Source: Mycobacterium sp. SVM_VP21
Lineage (GTDB): Bacteria > Actinomycetota > Actinomycetes > Mycobacteriales > Mycobacteriaceae
DNA: 64,000 bases
Assembly: GCA_024758765.1 (NCBI GenBank)
Contig: CP101406.1
Location: forward strand, 2,108,001 to 2,172,000
Direction: 5' to 3'
Under the pieces are notes generated by a model. It had not been told where the DNA came from, made no database searches, and worked only from the letters and a program-made list of their open reading frames with translations. Positions 32,656-41,389 of this stretch are shown here, one piece after another (position 1 is the stretch's first letter; each line of letters opens with the position of its first letter). Position numbers and translations under genes: made by a program.

Positions 32656-33836
32656 GGGATTCGCTGATTGACCGGGTCCGGGAACGTCTGGCGGCGGAAT
32701 CTTGGGAGGCCCGAGGGGCCTCGGAGTTGCGCCCCCAGGCGGTGGCCGCAGCGATCCGCGCTGAATCCGGTGGTGTGCTCGGCGATACCGAAATGCTATC
32801 CAGCCTACGGGTTCTGCAGACCGAACTGACCGGCGCCGGCGTGCTGGAACCACTGCTGTGTTCCTCGGGCACCACCGACGTTCTGGTCACCGCACCCGAT
32901 GCGGTGTGGGTCGACGATGGGGCAGGCCTGCGGCGCAGTGAGATTCGGTTCGCCGATGAAGCCGCGGTGCGACGGCTGGCCCAGCGACTGGCGGTAGCTG
33001 CGGGACGCCGGCTCGACGACGCCCAGCCCTGGGTCGACGGGCAGCTGCACGGTATCGGCACCGGCGAGTTCACCGTGCGCCTGCACGCGATCCTGCCGCC
33101 GGTTGCGGCCGACGGGACGTGCCTGTCACTGCGGGTGCTGCGTCCGGCCACCCAAGACCTCGCCGCACTGACCGCCGCCGAAGCCATTGCGCCGCAGGCC
33201 GCCGCCCTGTTGTCCGACATCATCACCGCCCGGCTGGCGTTTCTGGTCTCTGGCGGTACGGGCGCTGGTAAGACAACCCTGCTGGCCGCTCTGCTCGGCG
33301 CAGTCAGCGAAGGTGAGCGGGTGGTGTGCGTGGAGGATGCGCCCGAGCTGCAACCGCGCCACCCGCACCTGGTCCGACTGGTGGCCCGCGCGGCCAACGT
33401 CGAAGGCGCCGGCGAGGTGAGCCTGCGCGAGCTGGTCCGGCAAGCGCTGCGGATGCGACCGGATCGGTTGGTGGTCGGCGAGGTCCGCGGCGCCGAAGTG
33501 GTCGACCTGCTGGCCGCATTGAACACCGGTCACGACGGCGGTGCCGGAACCGTGCACGCCAACAATTCGGCCGAAGTCCCGGCCCGCCTGGAAGCGCTTG
33601 CCGCACTGGGTGGTCTGGACCGTGCCGGCCTACACAGCCAGCTGGCGGCGGCCGTCCAGGTGCTGATGCACGTCGCCCGGGGGCGCGACGGCAGGCGGCG
33701 ACTCACCGACATCTCGATGCTGCGCCGCACCGCCGCGGGGCAGGTACAGGCCGCGCCGGTGTGGCAGCTCGGACGCGGCCTGACCGACCACGCCGCTGAA
33801 TTCCGCGCCCTGCTGCGCGATCGGATTCCGGCGTGA
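32652..33836 (+). CDS. TadA/CpaF-type secretion ATPase (Rv3659c homologue)
   Basis: The 394-aa protein is a type II/IV secretion ATPase. Walker A is FLVSGGTGAGKTTLLAALLG, the Asp-box region is ERVVCVEDAPELQPRHPHLV, Walker B is LRMRPDRLVVGEVRGAEVVD, and the His box is GHDGGAGTVHANNS. The N-terminal domain contains the usual TTDVLVTAPDAVWVD stretch. It powers assembly of Tad-type (Flp) pili or related surface fibres. It overlaps its neighbours on both sides by four bases, so the Tad genes form one operon. Confidence 0.9.
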   Translation: MRDSLIDRVRERLAAESWEARGASELRPQAVAAAIRAESGGVLGDTEMLSSLRVLQTELTGAGVLEPLLCSSGTTDVLVTAPDAVWVDDGAGLRRSEIRFADEAAVRRLAQRLAVAAGRRLDDAQPWVDGQLHGIGTGEFTVRLHAILPPVAADGTCLSLRVLRPATQDLAALTAAEAIAPQAAALLSDIITARLAFLVSGGTGAGKTTLLAALLGAVSEGERVVCVEDAPELQPRHPHLVRLVARAANVEGAGEVSLRELVRQALRMRPDRLVVGEVRGAEVVDLLAALNTGHDGGAGTVHANNSAEVPARLEALAALGGLDRAGLHSQLAAAVQVLMHVARGRDGRRRLTDISMLRRTAAGQVQAAPVWQLGRGLTDHAAEFRALLRDRIPA

Positions 33837-34645
33837 GCGGCGCCGCGACCGCAACACTGGCGTTGGCAGCGGCGATGCTGCTCGGTGCTTCGCCACGCCG
33901 CCGCATCGCACCGACGGGACAACCGCTCCGCGGTGCGGTGGCCGGACGGGCCGGTCGCTGGAGCCTTGTCGGCGCGATGGCCGGAGCCGCTGTGCTGGCC
34001 GCGCTGGTCCTGCCGCGCAGTACGTGGCTGGCCGGAGTCGTATTGGGAACCACCGCCATCGTGCGACGTCGCCGTGGTCTGCGCCGTCGTCGAGCCGTCG
34101 CGGAATCACGCGCCCTGGAAACCGCACTGGATGCACTGGCCGGTGAGCTGCGCGTCGGAGCGCATCCGGTGCGGGCGTTTGCTCTGGCGGCCGTCGAATC
34201 CGACCACCCCGCGGTGGCCGCCGGGCTGGGTGGCGTCGCCGCTCGGGCGCGGCTCGGGGCAGATGTCGCGACCGGCCTGCGTGAGGCCGCGGTGTGTTCG
34301 GCGCTGCCCTCGCAGTGGGCGCGGCTCGCCGCCTACTGGGAACTTGGGGGACAACACGGCTTGGCGGTCGCCACGCTGATGCAAGCCGCGCAACGCGATA
34401 TCGCTGCCCGGCAAAGGTTCTCGGCGCGTACCGAAGCCGGCATGGCTGGCGCTCGGGCCTCGGCGACGCTCCTGGCCTGCTTGCCGGTATTGGGTGTGCT
34501 GCTGGGGCAATTGATCGGAGCCCGGCCCGTGGTCTTTCTGCTCGGCGGAACGGGCGGGCTGCTGTCGCTGATCGGGATAGGACTGGTCTGCGCCGGGCTG
34601 CTGTGGTCAGACCGGATCACTGCCCAGGTCGGCGGTGTCCCATGA
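33833..34645 (+). CDS. TadB-like inner-membrane protein (Rv3658c homologue)
   Basis: The 270-aa protein has N-terminal helices (AGAAVLAALVLPRSTWLAGV and next) and a T2SF-type cytoplasmic helical domain (LETALDALAGELRVGAHPVR then AFALAAVESDHPAVAAGLGG). A C-terminal helix pair follows (ATLLACLPVLGVLLGQLIGA; GTGGLLSLIGIGLVCAGLLW). TadB and TadC form the membrane platform that the ATPase drives. The start overlaps the tadA-like stop; the stop overlaps the next ATG. Confidence 0.85.
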   Translation: MSGAATATLALAAAMLLGASPRRRIAPTGQPLRGAVAGRAGRWSLVGAMAGAAVLAALVLPRSTWLAGVVLGTTAIVRRRRGLRRRRAVAESRALETALDALAGELRVGAHPVRAFALAAVESDHPAVAAGLGGVAARARLGADVATGLREAAVCSALPSQWARLAAYWELGGQHGLAVATLMQAAQRDIAARQRFSARTEAGMAGARASATLLACLPVLGVLLGQLIGARPVVFLLGGTGGLLSLIGIGLVCAGLLWSDRITAQVGGVP

Positions 34646-35232
34646 CCGCCGCCGCGATGTTGCTGGCCGTGGCGGTACTCACCGCCGCCGGACCGGCGAC
34701 GGTGCGGGAGCGGGCGGGGCTACCTAGGCCAGGACGTCCGCCGCGGCTTCGGGTAGTCCCGGGCTCCGATGCGCTGGCGCTGGCGGCCGACCTCGAGGTG
34801 TTCGCGCTCTGCCTCACCGCGGGGATGTCCGTGTCCGGCGCAGCGACGGCCACCGCCCGGCATGCGCCACCGGTGCTGGCGGCGGCATTGTTCCGCGGTG
34901 CGGATCTGCTGGCGCTGGGTGCCGAACCGGGCATCGCCTGGTCGGCGCCGAACGGTCCGGCTGCCGGGGCGCTCGACCCGACAACCAGCGCGGTGCTGCG
35001 CCTGGCCCGAAGGTCGGGGTCATCTGGTACCGCGCTGGCCAGCGGGCTCGGTGAACTTGCCGCGCAGTGTCGCGACGAGGCGGTGCATTCGGCGACGGCC
35101 GCTGCGGAGCGGGCCGGGGTATTGATCGCCGGACCGCTCGGACTGTGCTTTCTGCCCGCATTCGTATGCCTGGGCATCGTGCCGGTCGTGGCCGGTCTGG
35201 CCGGTGACGTACTGCGGTCGGGCCTGCTGTGA
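34642..35232 (+). CDS. TadC-like inner-membrane protein (Rv3657c homologue)
   Basis: The 196-aa protein is a short T2SF-domain protein. After an N-terminal helix (MLLAVAVLTAAGPATVRERA) comes the helical domain LAADLEVFALCLTAGMSVSG to LRLARRSGSSGTALASGLGE, and the final hydrophobic pair GLCFLPAFVCLGIVPVVAGL. It is the second platform protein of the Tad machine. ATG 34642 overlaps the tadB-like stop (ATGA), which fixes the start. Confidence 0.8.
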   Translation: MTAAAMLLAVAVLTAAGPATVRERAGLPRPGRPPRLRVVPGSDALALAADLEVFALCLTAGMSVSGAATATARHAPPVLAAALFRGADLLALGAEPGIAWSAPNGPAAGALDPTTSAVLRLARRSGSSGTALASGLGELAAQCRDEAVHSATAAAERAGVLIAGPLGLCFLPAFVCLGIVPVVAGLAGDVLRSGLL

Positions 35233-35295
35233 ACGGGCGATGCTACGCGGACCGACCGAGAGAAACCAGAAGAAGGTACCGATGAAGGAGGAGCC

Positions 35296-35517
35296 GTGAA
35301 AGCTCAGGTGTTGCAGGTGCGCAACATATTTCGTGTCCTGAAACTGAAGATAGTGCTGCTGGCATCCGATGACTCCGGGATGTCCACGGTGGAATACGCA
35401 ATCGGGACGATCGCTGCCGCGGCGTTCGGGGCGATCCTCTACACGGTGGTCACCGGTGATTCGATCGTGGCGGCACTGAACCGCGTCATCGGGCGCGCGC
35501 TGAACACCAAGGTCTGA
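35296..35517 (+). CDS. Flp-type pilin, DUF4244 (Rv3656c homologue)
   Basis: The 73-aa protein has the pilin core DDSGMSTVEYAIGTIAAAAF followed by GAILYTVVTGD. The SGMSTVEYAIG motif corresponds to the prepilin cleavage region with Glu at +5, followed by the hydrophobic assembly helix. It is expected to be the major fibre subunit of the Tad locus. GTG 35296 follows GGAGGAG. No prepilin peptidase gene is present in the window, so a protease elsewhere would have to process it. Confidence 0.8.
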   Translation: MKAQVLQVRNIFRVLKLKIVLLASDDSGMSTVEYAIGTIAAAAFGAILYTVVTGDSIVAALNRVIGRALNTKV

Positions 35518-35523
35518 CGGGTC

Positions 35524-35871
35524 GTGCGCGGCCGTGCACGATTTGTCGACGATTCCGGCGCCAGCACGGTCGAGGCGGCGTTCGCGTTGGCCGCCCTGGT
35601 CTCGGTGCTGGTGCTCTGCCTGGCCGGGATCACCGCGGTGGCCGCCCAAATCCGCTGCGTCGATGCCGCGAGGGAAGCCGCCCGGCTGGCGGCACGCGGG
35701 GACGCCGCCGCGGCCACCGCGGTGGTGCGACAGACCGCGCCCGACGGTGCGACGGTCAGGCTTCGCTCCGAAGGTGGTGTGGTGGTTGCCCGCGTCACCG
35801 CTCGGCCGATTCTGTTGCCCGGCTTGGCGATCACTGCCGAGGCAGTCGCGGCAGTTGAGCCGTCGCGGTGA
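35524..35871 (+). CDS. TadE-like pseudopilin (Rv3655c homologue)
   Basis: The 115-aa protein has FVDDSGASTVEAAFALAALV then SVLVLCLAGITAVAAQIRCV, the TadE motif SGASTVEAAF with Glu at +5 followed by a hydrophobic helix. TadE/TadF proteins are minor pilins that are processed like Flp. GTG 35524 starts 6 bases after the pilin stop. In M. tuberculosis Rv3655c has been reported to act on host cells, but its pilin-like sequence points first to a surface structure. Confidence 0.8.
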   Translation: MRGRARFVDDSGASTVEAAFALAALVSVLVLCLAGITAVAAQIRCVDAAREAARLAARGDAAAATAVVRQTAPDGATVRLRSEGGVVVARVTARPILLPGLAITAEAVAAVEPSR

Positions 35872-35887
35872 ATTCGGCGGAGCCACC

Positions 35888-36199
35888 GTGGCCGCTGCCA
35901 CAATGGTCGCGGCGCTGCTGAGTGTTACCGGTGGCGGCTTCGTGCTCGGTGCCGCGGTCATCGCGCGCCACCGTGCCCAGGCCATCGCCGACCTGGCGGC
36001 TCTGGCCGGTGCGGGCCGGGTTCCGGCTGGGCCCGCCAGCGCCTGCGCGCAAGCCAAGGTGCTGGGCTCGCGGATGCACGCAGGCGAAATCAGCTGCGCG
36101 GTCGACGGACTCGATGTGGTGATCACCGTCGCGATGCCGGTGCCCGGCTGGCGACCTGGCCCCGCCCGCGCGACGGCCCGCGCGGGGCCTGTCGGCTAG
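35888..36199 (+). CDS. TadE/G-like membrane protein (Rv3654c homologue)
   Basis: The ~103-aa protein has an N-terminal helix MVAALLSVTGGGFVLGAAVI followed by ARHRAQAIADLAALAGAGRV. This ARHRAQxAADLAALA motif is typical of the helicase/secretion-neighbourhood TadE-like family (Rv3654c type). The start is not certain: GTG 35888 has GGAG five bases upstream, and ATG 35903 would match the M. tuberculosis start. It closes the Tad operon and its stop overlaps the end of the convergent Rv3651-like gene. Confidence 0.7.
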   Translation: MAAATMVAALLSVTGGGFVLGAAVIARHRAQAIADLAALAGAGRVPAGPASACAQAKVLGSRMHAGEISCAVDGLDVVITVAMPVPGWRPGPARATARAGPVG

Positions 36200-37233
36200 G
36201 GAGCTTCGACGGTTGCGGTCAACCCAGCGTCGGCGAGTTCGGCCTCGGTAGGCAAGCGCAGCGCAATCAACCCAGCCACAGTGCCCTCGTCGAGTTCCAC
36301 CCGGTTGACCGTCACGTGGACCGGCGCCCAACCGCCGTCGCTCTGCCGCAGCCGCAGCACCCCGCTCGCCGGCGCCTGGGAGCTGGCAAGGTCGGTTTCT
36401 ATCCGGGCGATCCGCACCTGGTCGTCGGGATGGACCCGTGATACACCCGCCGGGCTGCGCCAGTCGTAGAACGGGCACGGCTCATCCAGCCACTTCAGCA
36501 ACCGCCGGTTGGCCAGATCCACCATGGCCCGGTGTACGCCCGGCTGGGCCAGCGCATGCAGGATCTGCTGCGCCAGGAAGTCAGGGCGCTGCACTGCGCC
36601 GTCGAACTGGCCGCGCCAGTTCATCCCGCGCGTCACCAGATGCTCACGCCCGCCGGGAACGGCCTCGCGGGCCGTGCGGACCACGAAGCCCACCCGAATG
36701 GTCTCACCGTTGAAATCGGTGACATCCCAACTGCTGCAGATGGTCTGTCCGGGTTCGGCCCGGATCGCCAGGGCCAGCACCTTGTTCTCGTTAGGGCTGA
36801 ACTCGCGGGCGGGCAACTCTTCGACGAACGCGCGGCCGTGAGTGGCCTCCACCTCCGGGTCCTTGCCGCTGTTGGTCAGCGACTCCCTGGTGTCGGTGGC
36901 CACCCCCAGTGTCAGGTCCCACTTCAGCGGGCCGGGGATGGGGCGCTCGGGCGGTTCCATGTCGGCTGGCCCGGTCCAGACGTGCACCCCGTGCACCCGG
37001 CCATCGGACATCACCACCGGTTCGGTGCGGATCACCCGATCGCGGCGGGGCGTGATGCTGGCCAGGCTCTGACCGGTCCGCACCGATTCGGCGATCGCGG
37101 TCTGGATCGCCGCGAGGTGTGGGCTGCGTCGCAGGAACTGGGTGAGTGACACGAGGTTCTTCAGCTGCCGGCCCTGCGCAACGACTACCGGTTCACCCCC
37201 GAGGGTCTCCACCAGCAACCAGTCATGCGCCAT
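36196..37233 (-). CDS. PAS-like sensor-type protein (Rv3651 homologue)
   Basis: The 345-aa soluble protein begins MAHDWLLVETLGGEPVVVAQ and has a GAF/PAS-like first half. The second half, SVRTGQSLASITPRRDRVIR to TVAGLIALRLPTEAELADAG, includes a PAS-like YDWRSPAGVSRVHPDDQVRI region. The M. tuberculosis orthologue Rv3651 has a PAS-like architecture and unknown ligand. No kinase or cyclase output domain is present. ATG 37233 gives exactly the Rv3651 length; a longer in-frame start at 37305 lacks support. The 296-bp gap beyond it only holds its promoter and the sftH terminator. Confidence 0.75.
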   Translation of the reverse strand: MAHDWLLVETLGGEPVVVAQGRQLKNLVSLTQFLRRSPHLAAIQTAIAESVRTGQSLASITPRRDRVIRTEPVVMSDGRVHGVHVWTGPADMEPPERPIPGPLKWDLTLGVATDTRESLTNSGKDPEVEATHGRAFVEELPAREFSPNENKVLALAIRAEPGQTICSSWDVTDFNGETIRVGFVVRTAREAVPGGREHLVTRGMNWRGQFDGAVQRPDFLAQQILHALAQPGVHRAMVDLANRRLLKWLDEPCPFYDWRSPAGVSRVHPDDQVRIARIETDLASSQAPASGVLRLRQSDGGWAPVHVTVNRVELDEGTVAGLIALRLPTEAELADAGLTATVEAP

Positions 37234-37491
37234 AAGTCGGGATATTACGGCTACCGCCCTTCTACCAGCGTCAACAGTGAATAATTTCCCGGATTTGACG
37301 CCCATTTCGCACAGTCGCGCGCGCTGCCAAGTTGCGGAGGATCCGGTGCAGCCGGTAACTTACGGCCGCATCCGGTCATGTACCGGTTTGGGAACGGCTC
37401 GCATCTCTCGACCGTTCGTCTTACTGTCCCGCGTGTCCTTTTGCGTGGTGGCGCCCGTCACTGCGACGCAGTTGACGGGGTAAGGGCTCGG

Positions 37492-37525
37492 GGGAGTCGG
37501 CCGTTCGGGGGGTCGGCCGACTCCC
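37492..37525 (-). terminator. Stem-loop after the helicase gene
   Basis: GGGAGTCGGCCG (37492-37503) pairs perfectly with CGGCCGACTCCC (37514-37525) over a 10-nt loop, 5 bp after the helicase stop on the minus strand. No T tract follows. Confidence 0.65.
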
Positions 37526-37529
37526 GCAG

Positions 37530-39893
37530 TCATTCAGAGCCCGGGTGCGAGCCGTCGAGGTTGCCGAGCACCAAGCGCAGCACTTGCACCGCGCCTTCCT
37601 TATCCAACGGGTCATTGCCGTTACCGCACTTAGGCGACTGTACGCACGACGGACAGCCGTGCGGGCACTCGCAGGATTCGATCGCCTCCGCGGTGGCGGT
37701 AAGCCAGGTGGCCGCCGCGCGAAATCCCCGCTCGGCGAAGCCGGCGCCGCCGGGGTGACCGTCGTAGACGAAGACGCTGGGCAGGCTGCCCAGCGCTTCC
37801 GGACCCGTCGCGGTGGACAGGCCGCCGATGTCGCCACGATCGCAGCTGGCCACCAGTGGCAACAGCCCGATCGCCGCATGCTCGGCGGCATGTAAGGCCC
37901 CGGGGATCGCAGGTTCGGCGACTCCGCAGGCGGCCAGGGCGTCGGCGGCGATGGTGTAGACCACCGCCATGGTCGGCAACGTCGCCGGTGGCACGTCCAG
38001 GTCGATGAAATCCAGCACCTCTCCGGTCGGCAGCCGTCGCAGATAGCCGACGATCTGGCGGGTCACCGTCACCGGCACCAGACCGAGACTGACCGGGCCG
38101 AACCAGGCGCGTTCGCCTTCCCCCGTGACGTCGATATCGGTGATCTCGCGTGCGAACGTGGCGTAGCCGGGATCCTCGGCATGCACGAACGCGATCTGAC
38201 GCTCGATATCCAGCGAATCGACCACATAACTCTCGCCCTGATGCAAATACACCGCGCCCGTGTGCACCGTGGCCGACGCTCGCCCGGCATCGACGCTGCC
38301 CAGCAGGCGGCCGGTGTCGGCTTCCACGATCACCACCTGCCCACCGGCCGAGCCGCGGATCTCCACCGTCGCGTGCGGGTCGAGCCCGGGTGCCGGGAAG
38401 TAGCGGTCAAAGCGCCGTCGCAACAATCCGTCGTCGACCAGGCTGTCGGCCACCTGCTCGGCGCCCAACTGTGCCACCTCAGCGGCGGTCAATGGCAGTT
38501 CGGCGGCCGCGCACAGCAGCTGCGGCCCCAGTACATAGGGGTTGACCGGATCGATCACCACTTGCTCGATCGGCTTGTCCAGCAGCGCCGCGGGGTGATG
38601 CACCAGATAGGTGTCCAACGGGTCGTCGCGAGCGACCAGCACGATCAGCGCCGTCTGGCCGCGCCGCCCCGACCGGCCGGCCTGCTGCCAGAACGAGGTC
38701 ACCGTGCCGGGGAAGCCGGCCATCACCACCGCATCCAACCCGGCGATATCCACCCCCAGTTCCAGGGCATTGGTAGTCGCCAGGCCGTAGAGCCCGCCGT
38801 CGGCCAGCGCGCGCTCCAAGGCACGGCGATCCTCGGCTAGGTAGCCGGCCCGGTAGGAGGCGACCTTGTCGACCAGCGTCGGGGCGACCGCTTCCAGCCG
38901 GGTGCGGGCCGCCAGCGCGGTGAGCTCCGCGCCCCGACGCGAGCGCACGAAGGTCAGGGTGCGTGCCCCCTCGGCGATCAGGTCGGCCATCACCCGGGCC
39001 GCCTCGGTGCCGGCGGCGCGGCGCACCGGCGCGCCGTTCTCGCCGGTCACGTCGGTGCGCAGCGCCGGCTCCCACAAAGCCACCGTCCGGGCCCCGTGCG
39101 GCGAGCCGTCCTCGGTGACCTCGGCGACGGGCTGGCCGATCAGCGCCGATGCGCTGGCCCCCGGTGACGCGGTGGTGGCGCTGGCGAAGATCACCGTCGG
39201 CCCGGCAGCCGCCCCCGGCGCGGCATAGCGCTCACACAACCGCAGCAGCCGTCGCAGCACCATCGCCACGTGCGAGCCGAAGATTCCCCGGTAGTAGTGG
39301 CACTCGTCGACGATCACGAAGCGCAGCCCGCGCAGGTAGGCCGCCCAGCGGGCGTGGTTGCGCAGCAGCGACAGATGGATCATGTCCGGGTTGGAGAACA
39401 CCCAGCGGGACCGTTCCCGGGCGAAGCGGCGGATCTCGGCGGCACTGTCGCCGTCGTAGGCGGTGGGCGCCACGGCTCCGACGGCGCCAACCAGACGCGG
39501 CACCGCCGCCGTCAGACTGTGCGCCGCGCGCAGCTGATCGTGACCCAGCGCCTTCGTCGGCGACAGATAGAGCACCCGGGCGCGCGGATCGGTCGCCAGC
39601 GCCTGCAGTGCGGGAAGTTGATAGGCCAGCGACTTGCCCGACGCCGTGCCGGTGCTGATCACCACGTGACGGCCGGTGTGCGCCAATTCGGCGGCGGCCA
39701 ACTGATGCGACCACGGCGCCTCGATCCCGCGCCCGGTGAACGCGCTGATCACGTCGGGCTCGGCCCAGTCCGGCCAGGCTCCGGTGCGGCCCGCCGACGC
39801 TGGCAGATCGGCCACGTGACGCAGCGGATCTTCACCCGTTTCGACCCCGGCGAGCGCGGCGGCCAGTAATTCACCGCCGAAATTCGCCGTCAT
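37530..39893 (-). CDS. sftH: Superfamily II DNA helicase SftH/MrfA type (Rv3649 homologue)
   Basis: The 787-aa helicase has motif Ia/I VISTGTASGKSLAYQLPALQ, LSPTKALGHDQ, motif II VIVDECHYYRGIFGSH (DECH) and motif III VIFASATTAS. Motif V is GLYGLATTNALELGVDIAGL and motif VI is FWQQAGRSGRRGQTALIVLV. The C-terminal MZB domain has four cysteines in CECPHGCPSCVQSPKCGNGN. The M. smegmatis member SftH is a 3'-5' DNA translocase; the B. subtilis relative MrfA repairs mitomycin lesions. ATG 39893 gives the family start; an ATG five codons upstream is also possible. Confidence 0.9.
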   Translation of the reverse strand: MTANFGGELLAAALAGVETGEDPLRHVADLPASAGRTGAWPDWAEPDVISAFTGRGIEAPWSHQLAAAELAHTGRHVVISTGTASGKSLAYQLPALQALATDPRARVLYLSPTKALGHDQLRAAHSLTAAVPRLVGAVGAVAPTAYDGDSAAEIRRFARERSRWVFSNPDMIHLSLLRNHARWAAYLRGLRFVIVDECHYYRGIFGSHVAMVLRRLLRLCERYAAPGAAAGPTVIFASATTASPGASASALIGQPVAEVTEDGSPHGARTVALWEPALRTDVTGENGAPVRRAAGTEAARVMADLIAEGARTLTFVRSRRGAELTALAARTRLEAVAPTLVDKVASYRAGYLAEDRRALERALADGGLYGLATTNALELGVDIAGLDAVVMAGFPGTVTSFWQQAGRSGRRGQTALIVLVARDDPLDTYLVHHPAALLDKPIEQVVIDPVNPYVLGPQLLCAAAELPLTAAEVAQLGAEQVADSLVDDGLLRRRFDRYFPAPGLDPHATVEIRGSAGGQVVIVEADTGRLLGSVDAGRASATVHTGAVYLHQGESYVVDSLDIERQIAFVHAEDPGYATFAREITDIDVTGEGERAWFGPVSLGLVPVTVTRQIVGYLRRLPTGEVLDFIDLDVPPATLPTMAVVYTIAADALAACGVAEPAIPGALHAAEHAAIGLLPLVASCDRGDIGGLSTATGPEALGSLPSVFVYDGHPGGAGFAERGFRAAATWLTATAEAIESCECPHGCPSCVQSPKCGNGNDPLDKEGAVQVLRLVLGNLDGSHPGSE

Positions 39894-39914
39894 TGGTCCC
39901 GTCCTCAATTGCCT

Positions 39915-40029
39915 GGTTTATGCGGCGGTCCCAGCTTCGCCTCTCCTACGTCGAGTCTCGCTGAACCGCCGGGTTTATGCGGCGGTCCCAGCTTCGCCTC
40001 TCCTACGTCGAGTCTCGCTGAACCGCCGG
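39915..40029. repeat. 57-bp tandem repeat, two copies
   Basis: Unit GGTTTATGCGGCGGTCCCAG...CGCTGAACCGCCG begins at 39915 and 39972 (period 57 bp). It lies directly upstream of sftH, in the sftH-cspA intergenic region. It is about 90% identical to the pair at 15732-15855. The rest of 40030-40320 holds the long cspA leader and no gene. Confidence 0.85.
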
Positions 40030-40320
40030 CCTCGAATGCCCGCCGACGTATTGTTCACCCTTCGGCCGAGATTTCGGCACCGCAGTCTGTCCTCGGCGCG
40101 ACGAACATGGTTGACTGATGGGCGGTCGTAGCTTCTGTGTTCGTGTTAAGCCTTCGCAGGATCTGTGGTTGCGGCCGCAGTGCCCGCGGGGGAGTGTCGG
40201 TGGCAGCACCGACCGTCCGCCAGGGTACGGCGGTCGGAACAGGCCCGGGGCAGCGAAAATCGGTGCCCCGAACAACGGTGTGCACTGCACCGGGCAAGAA
40301 GAGTAAGGAAAGATCGACAA

Positions 40321-40524
40321 ATGCCACAGGGAACTGTGAAGTGGTTCAACGCAGAAAAGGGCTTCGGCTTCATTGCGCCTGAAGACGGGTCGGCGGACGT
40401 GTTTGTCCACTACACGGAAATCCAAGGGTCCGGCTTTCGCACCCTCGAGGAGAACCAGCGGGTGGAGTTCGAGGTCGGGCAGAGCCCCAAGGGCCCCCAG
40501 GCCACGGGCGTCCGCGCCGTCTAA
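40321..40524 (+). CDS. cspA: Cold-shock protein CspA (Rv3648c homologue)
   Basis: The 67-aa single cold-shock domain begins [20 protein letters not shown] and has the RNP1 KGFGFI and RNP2 VFVHYTEI motifs that bind single-stranded nucleic acid. It acts as an RNA chaperone. AGGAAAG stands 8 bases before the ATG. No promoter is clear nearby, and the upstream region (about 200 nt from a TTGACT at 40111) may form the long structured leader usual for cold-shock mRNAs. It is followed by a strong intrinsic terminator. Confidence 0.95.
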   Translation: MPQGTVKWFNAEKGFGFIAPEDGSADVFVHYTEIQGSGFRTLEENQRVEFEVGQSPKGPQATGVRAV

Positions 40525-40543
40525 GCAACGGAATTTGACGTCA

Positions 40544-40591
40544 CCCCCCGGGCAGCTCCCGCCAACGGAGCTAAGCCGGGGGGTTTCGTTT
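40544..40591 (+). terminator. Intrinsic terminator after cspA
   Basis: CCCCCCGG (40544-40551) pairs with CCGGGGGG (40576-40583), with an inner stem AGCTCC/GGAGCT, and TTTCGTTT follows. It separates cspA from the next gene. Confidence 0.85.
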
Positions 40592-40650
40592 CGGGCGGGT
40601 AAGACCGCCCCGGATGCCGCCGGATGGTGGACCGGCTTACTGTCGGTGAC

Positions 40651-41262
40651 GTGAGCCAGCTTTCCTTCTTCTCGGCAGAGTCGGTGCCGCCCAGCGTTGC
40701 CGACCTCACCGGGGTGCTGGCTGGCCCGGGACAGATCGTCGTGGTGGGCGATGGAGCGCGGCTGTCGGTCGTGGTCGACGCCCCGTGGCGAGCTGTGGCG
40801 CTGGCGGAGCTGATCGGCGAGGCCGGTCTGCTGTCCGAGGTCACCCGCACCGAGGAGGACACCCCACTGGTGCGGACTGTGGTCGACGCGCGCCTGCGCG
40901 TGCTGGCCCAGGCATGGACCCGGGGGGCGGTCAAGACAGTGCCGCCGCAATGGCTGCCGGGTCCGCGTGAACTGCGGGCATGGACGCTGGCGGCCGGGAC
41001 CGCCGAGGACGACCGATACCTGCTCGGACTCGACCCGCACGCACCGGACACCTACGAGCCGCTGGCCTCGGCCATGATGCGGGTGGGCATCGCGCCCACG
41101 TTGATCGGGACTCGTGGGGGCCATCCGGCGCTGCGGATCACCGGCCGCCGCCGGTTATCGCGGCTGGTCGAAAACGTCGGGGAATCACCCGCGGACCCCG
41201 CGGCGTTGAGTCAATGGCCGCGTGTCGGAGCCACGATCCCGGGGCAGCCTGGCGGCCTCTGA
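40651..41262 (+). CDS. Conserved mycobacterial protein (Rv3647c homologue)
   Basis: The 203-aa protein begins VSQLSFFSAESVPPSVADLT and has WRAVALAELIGEAGLLSEVT, TRGAVKTVPPQWLPGPRELR and ITGRRRLSRLVENVGESP. It has no recognised domain, membrane helix or cysteine motif. GTG 40651 lies 7 bases after TACTGT (40638-40643), a -10-like hexamer, so a leaderless transcript is likely; ATG 40624 is in frame but upstream of that box. Conserved position before topA suggests a DNA-related role, without direct evidence. Confidence 0.8.
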   Translation: MSQLSFFSAESVPPSVADLTGVLAGPGQIVVVGDGARLSVVVDAPWRAVALAELIGEAGLLSEVTRTEEDTPLVRTVVDARLRVLAQAWTRGAVKTVPPQWLPGPRELRAWTLAAGTAEDDRYLLGLDPHAPDTYEPLASAMMRVGIAPTLIGTRGGHPALRITGRRRLSRLVENVGESPADPAALSQWPRVGATIPGQPGGL

Positions 41263-41389
41263 GAGGATCCAGCGAGAATGCACTGCTGAACGCCGGTTTG
41301 CATCGGCACGGCCGTGAGTGCGAGATTGTCAGTTGTCCACTGGCTGCGTGACGCGGCGGTGCGGACAGAAGTGGAGTGGTAAGCGCAAG

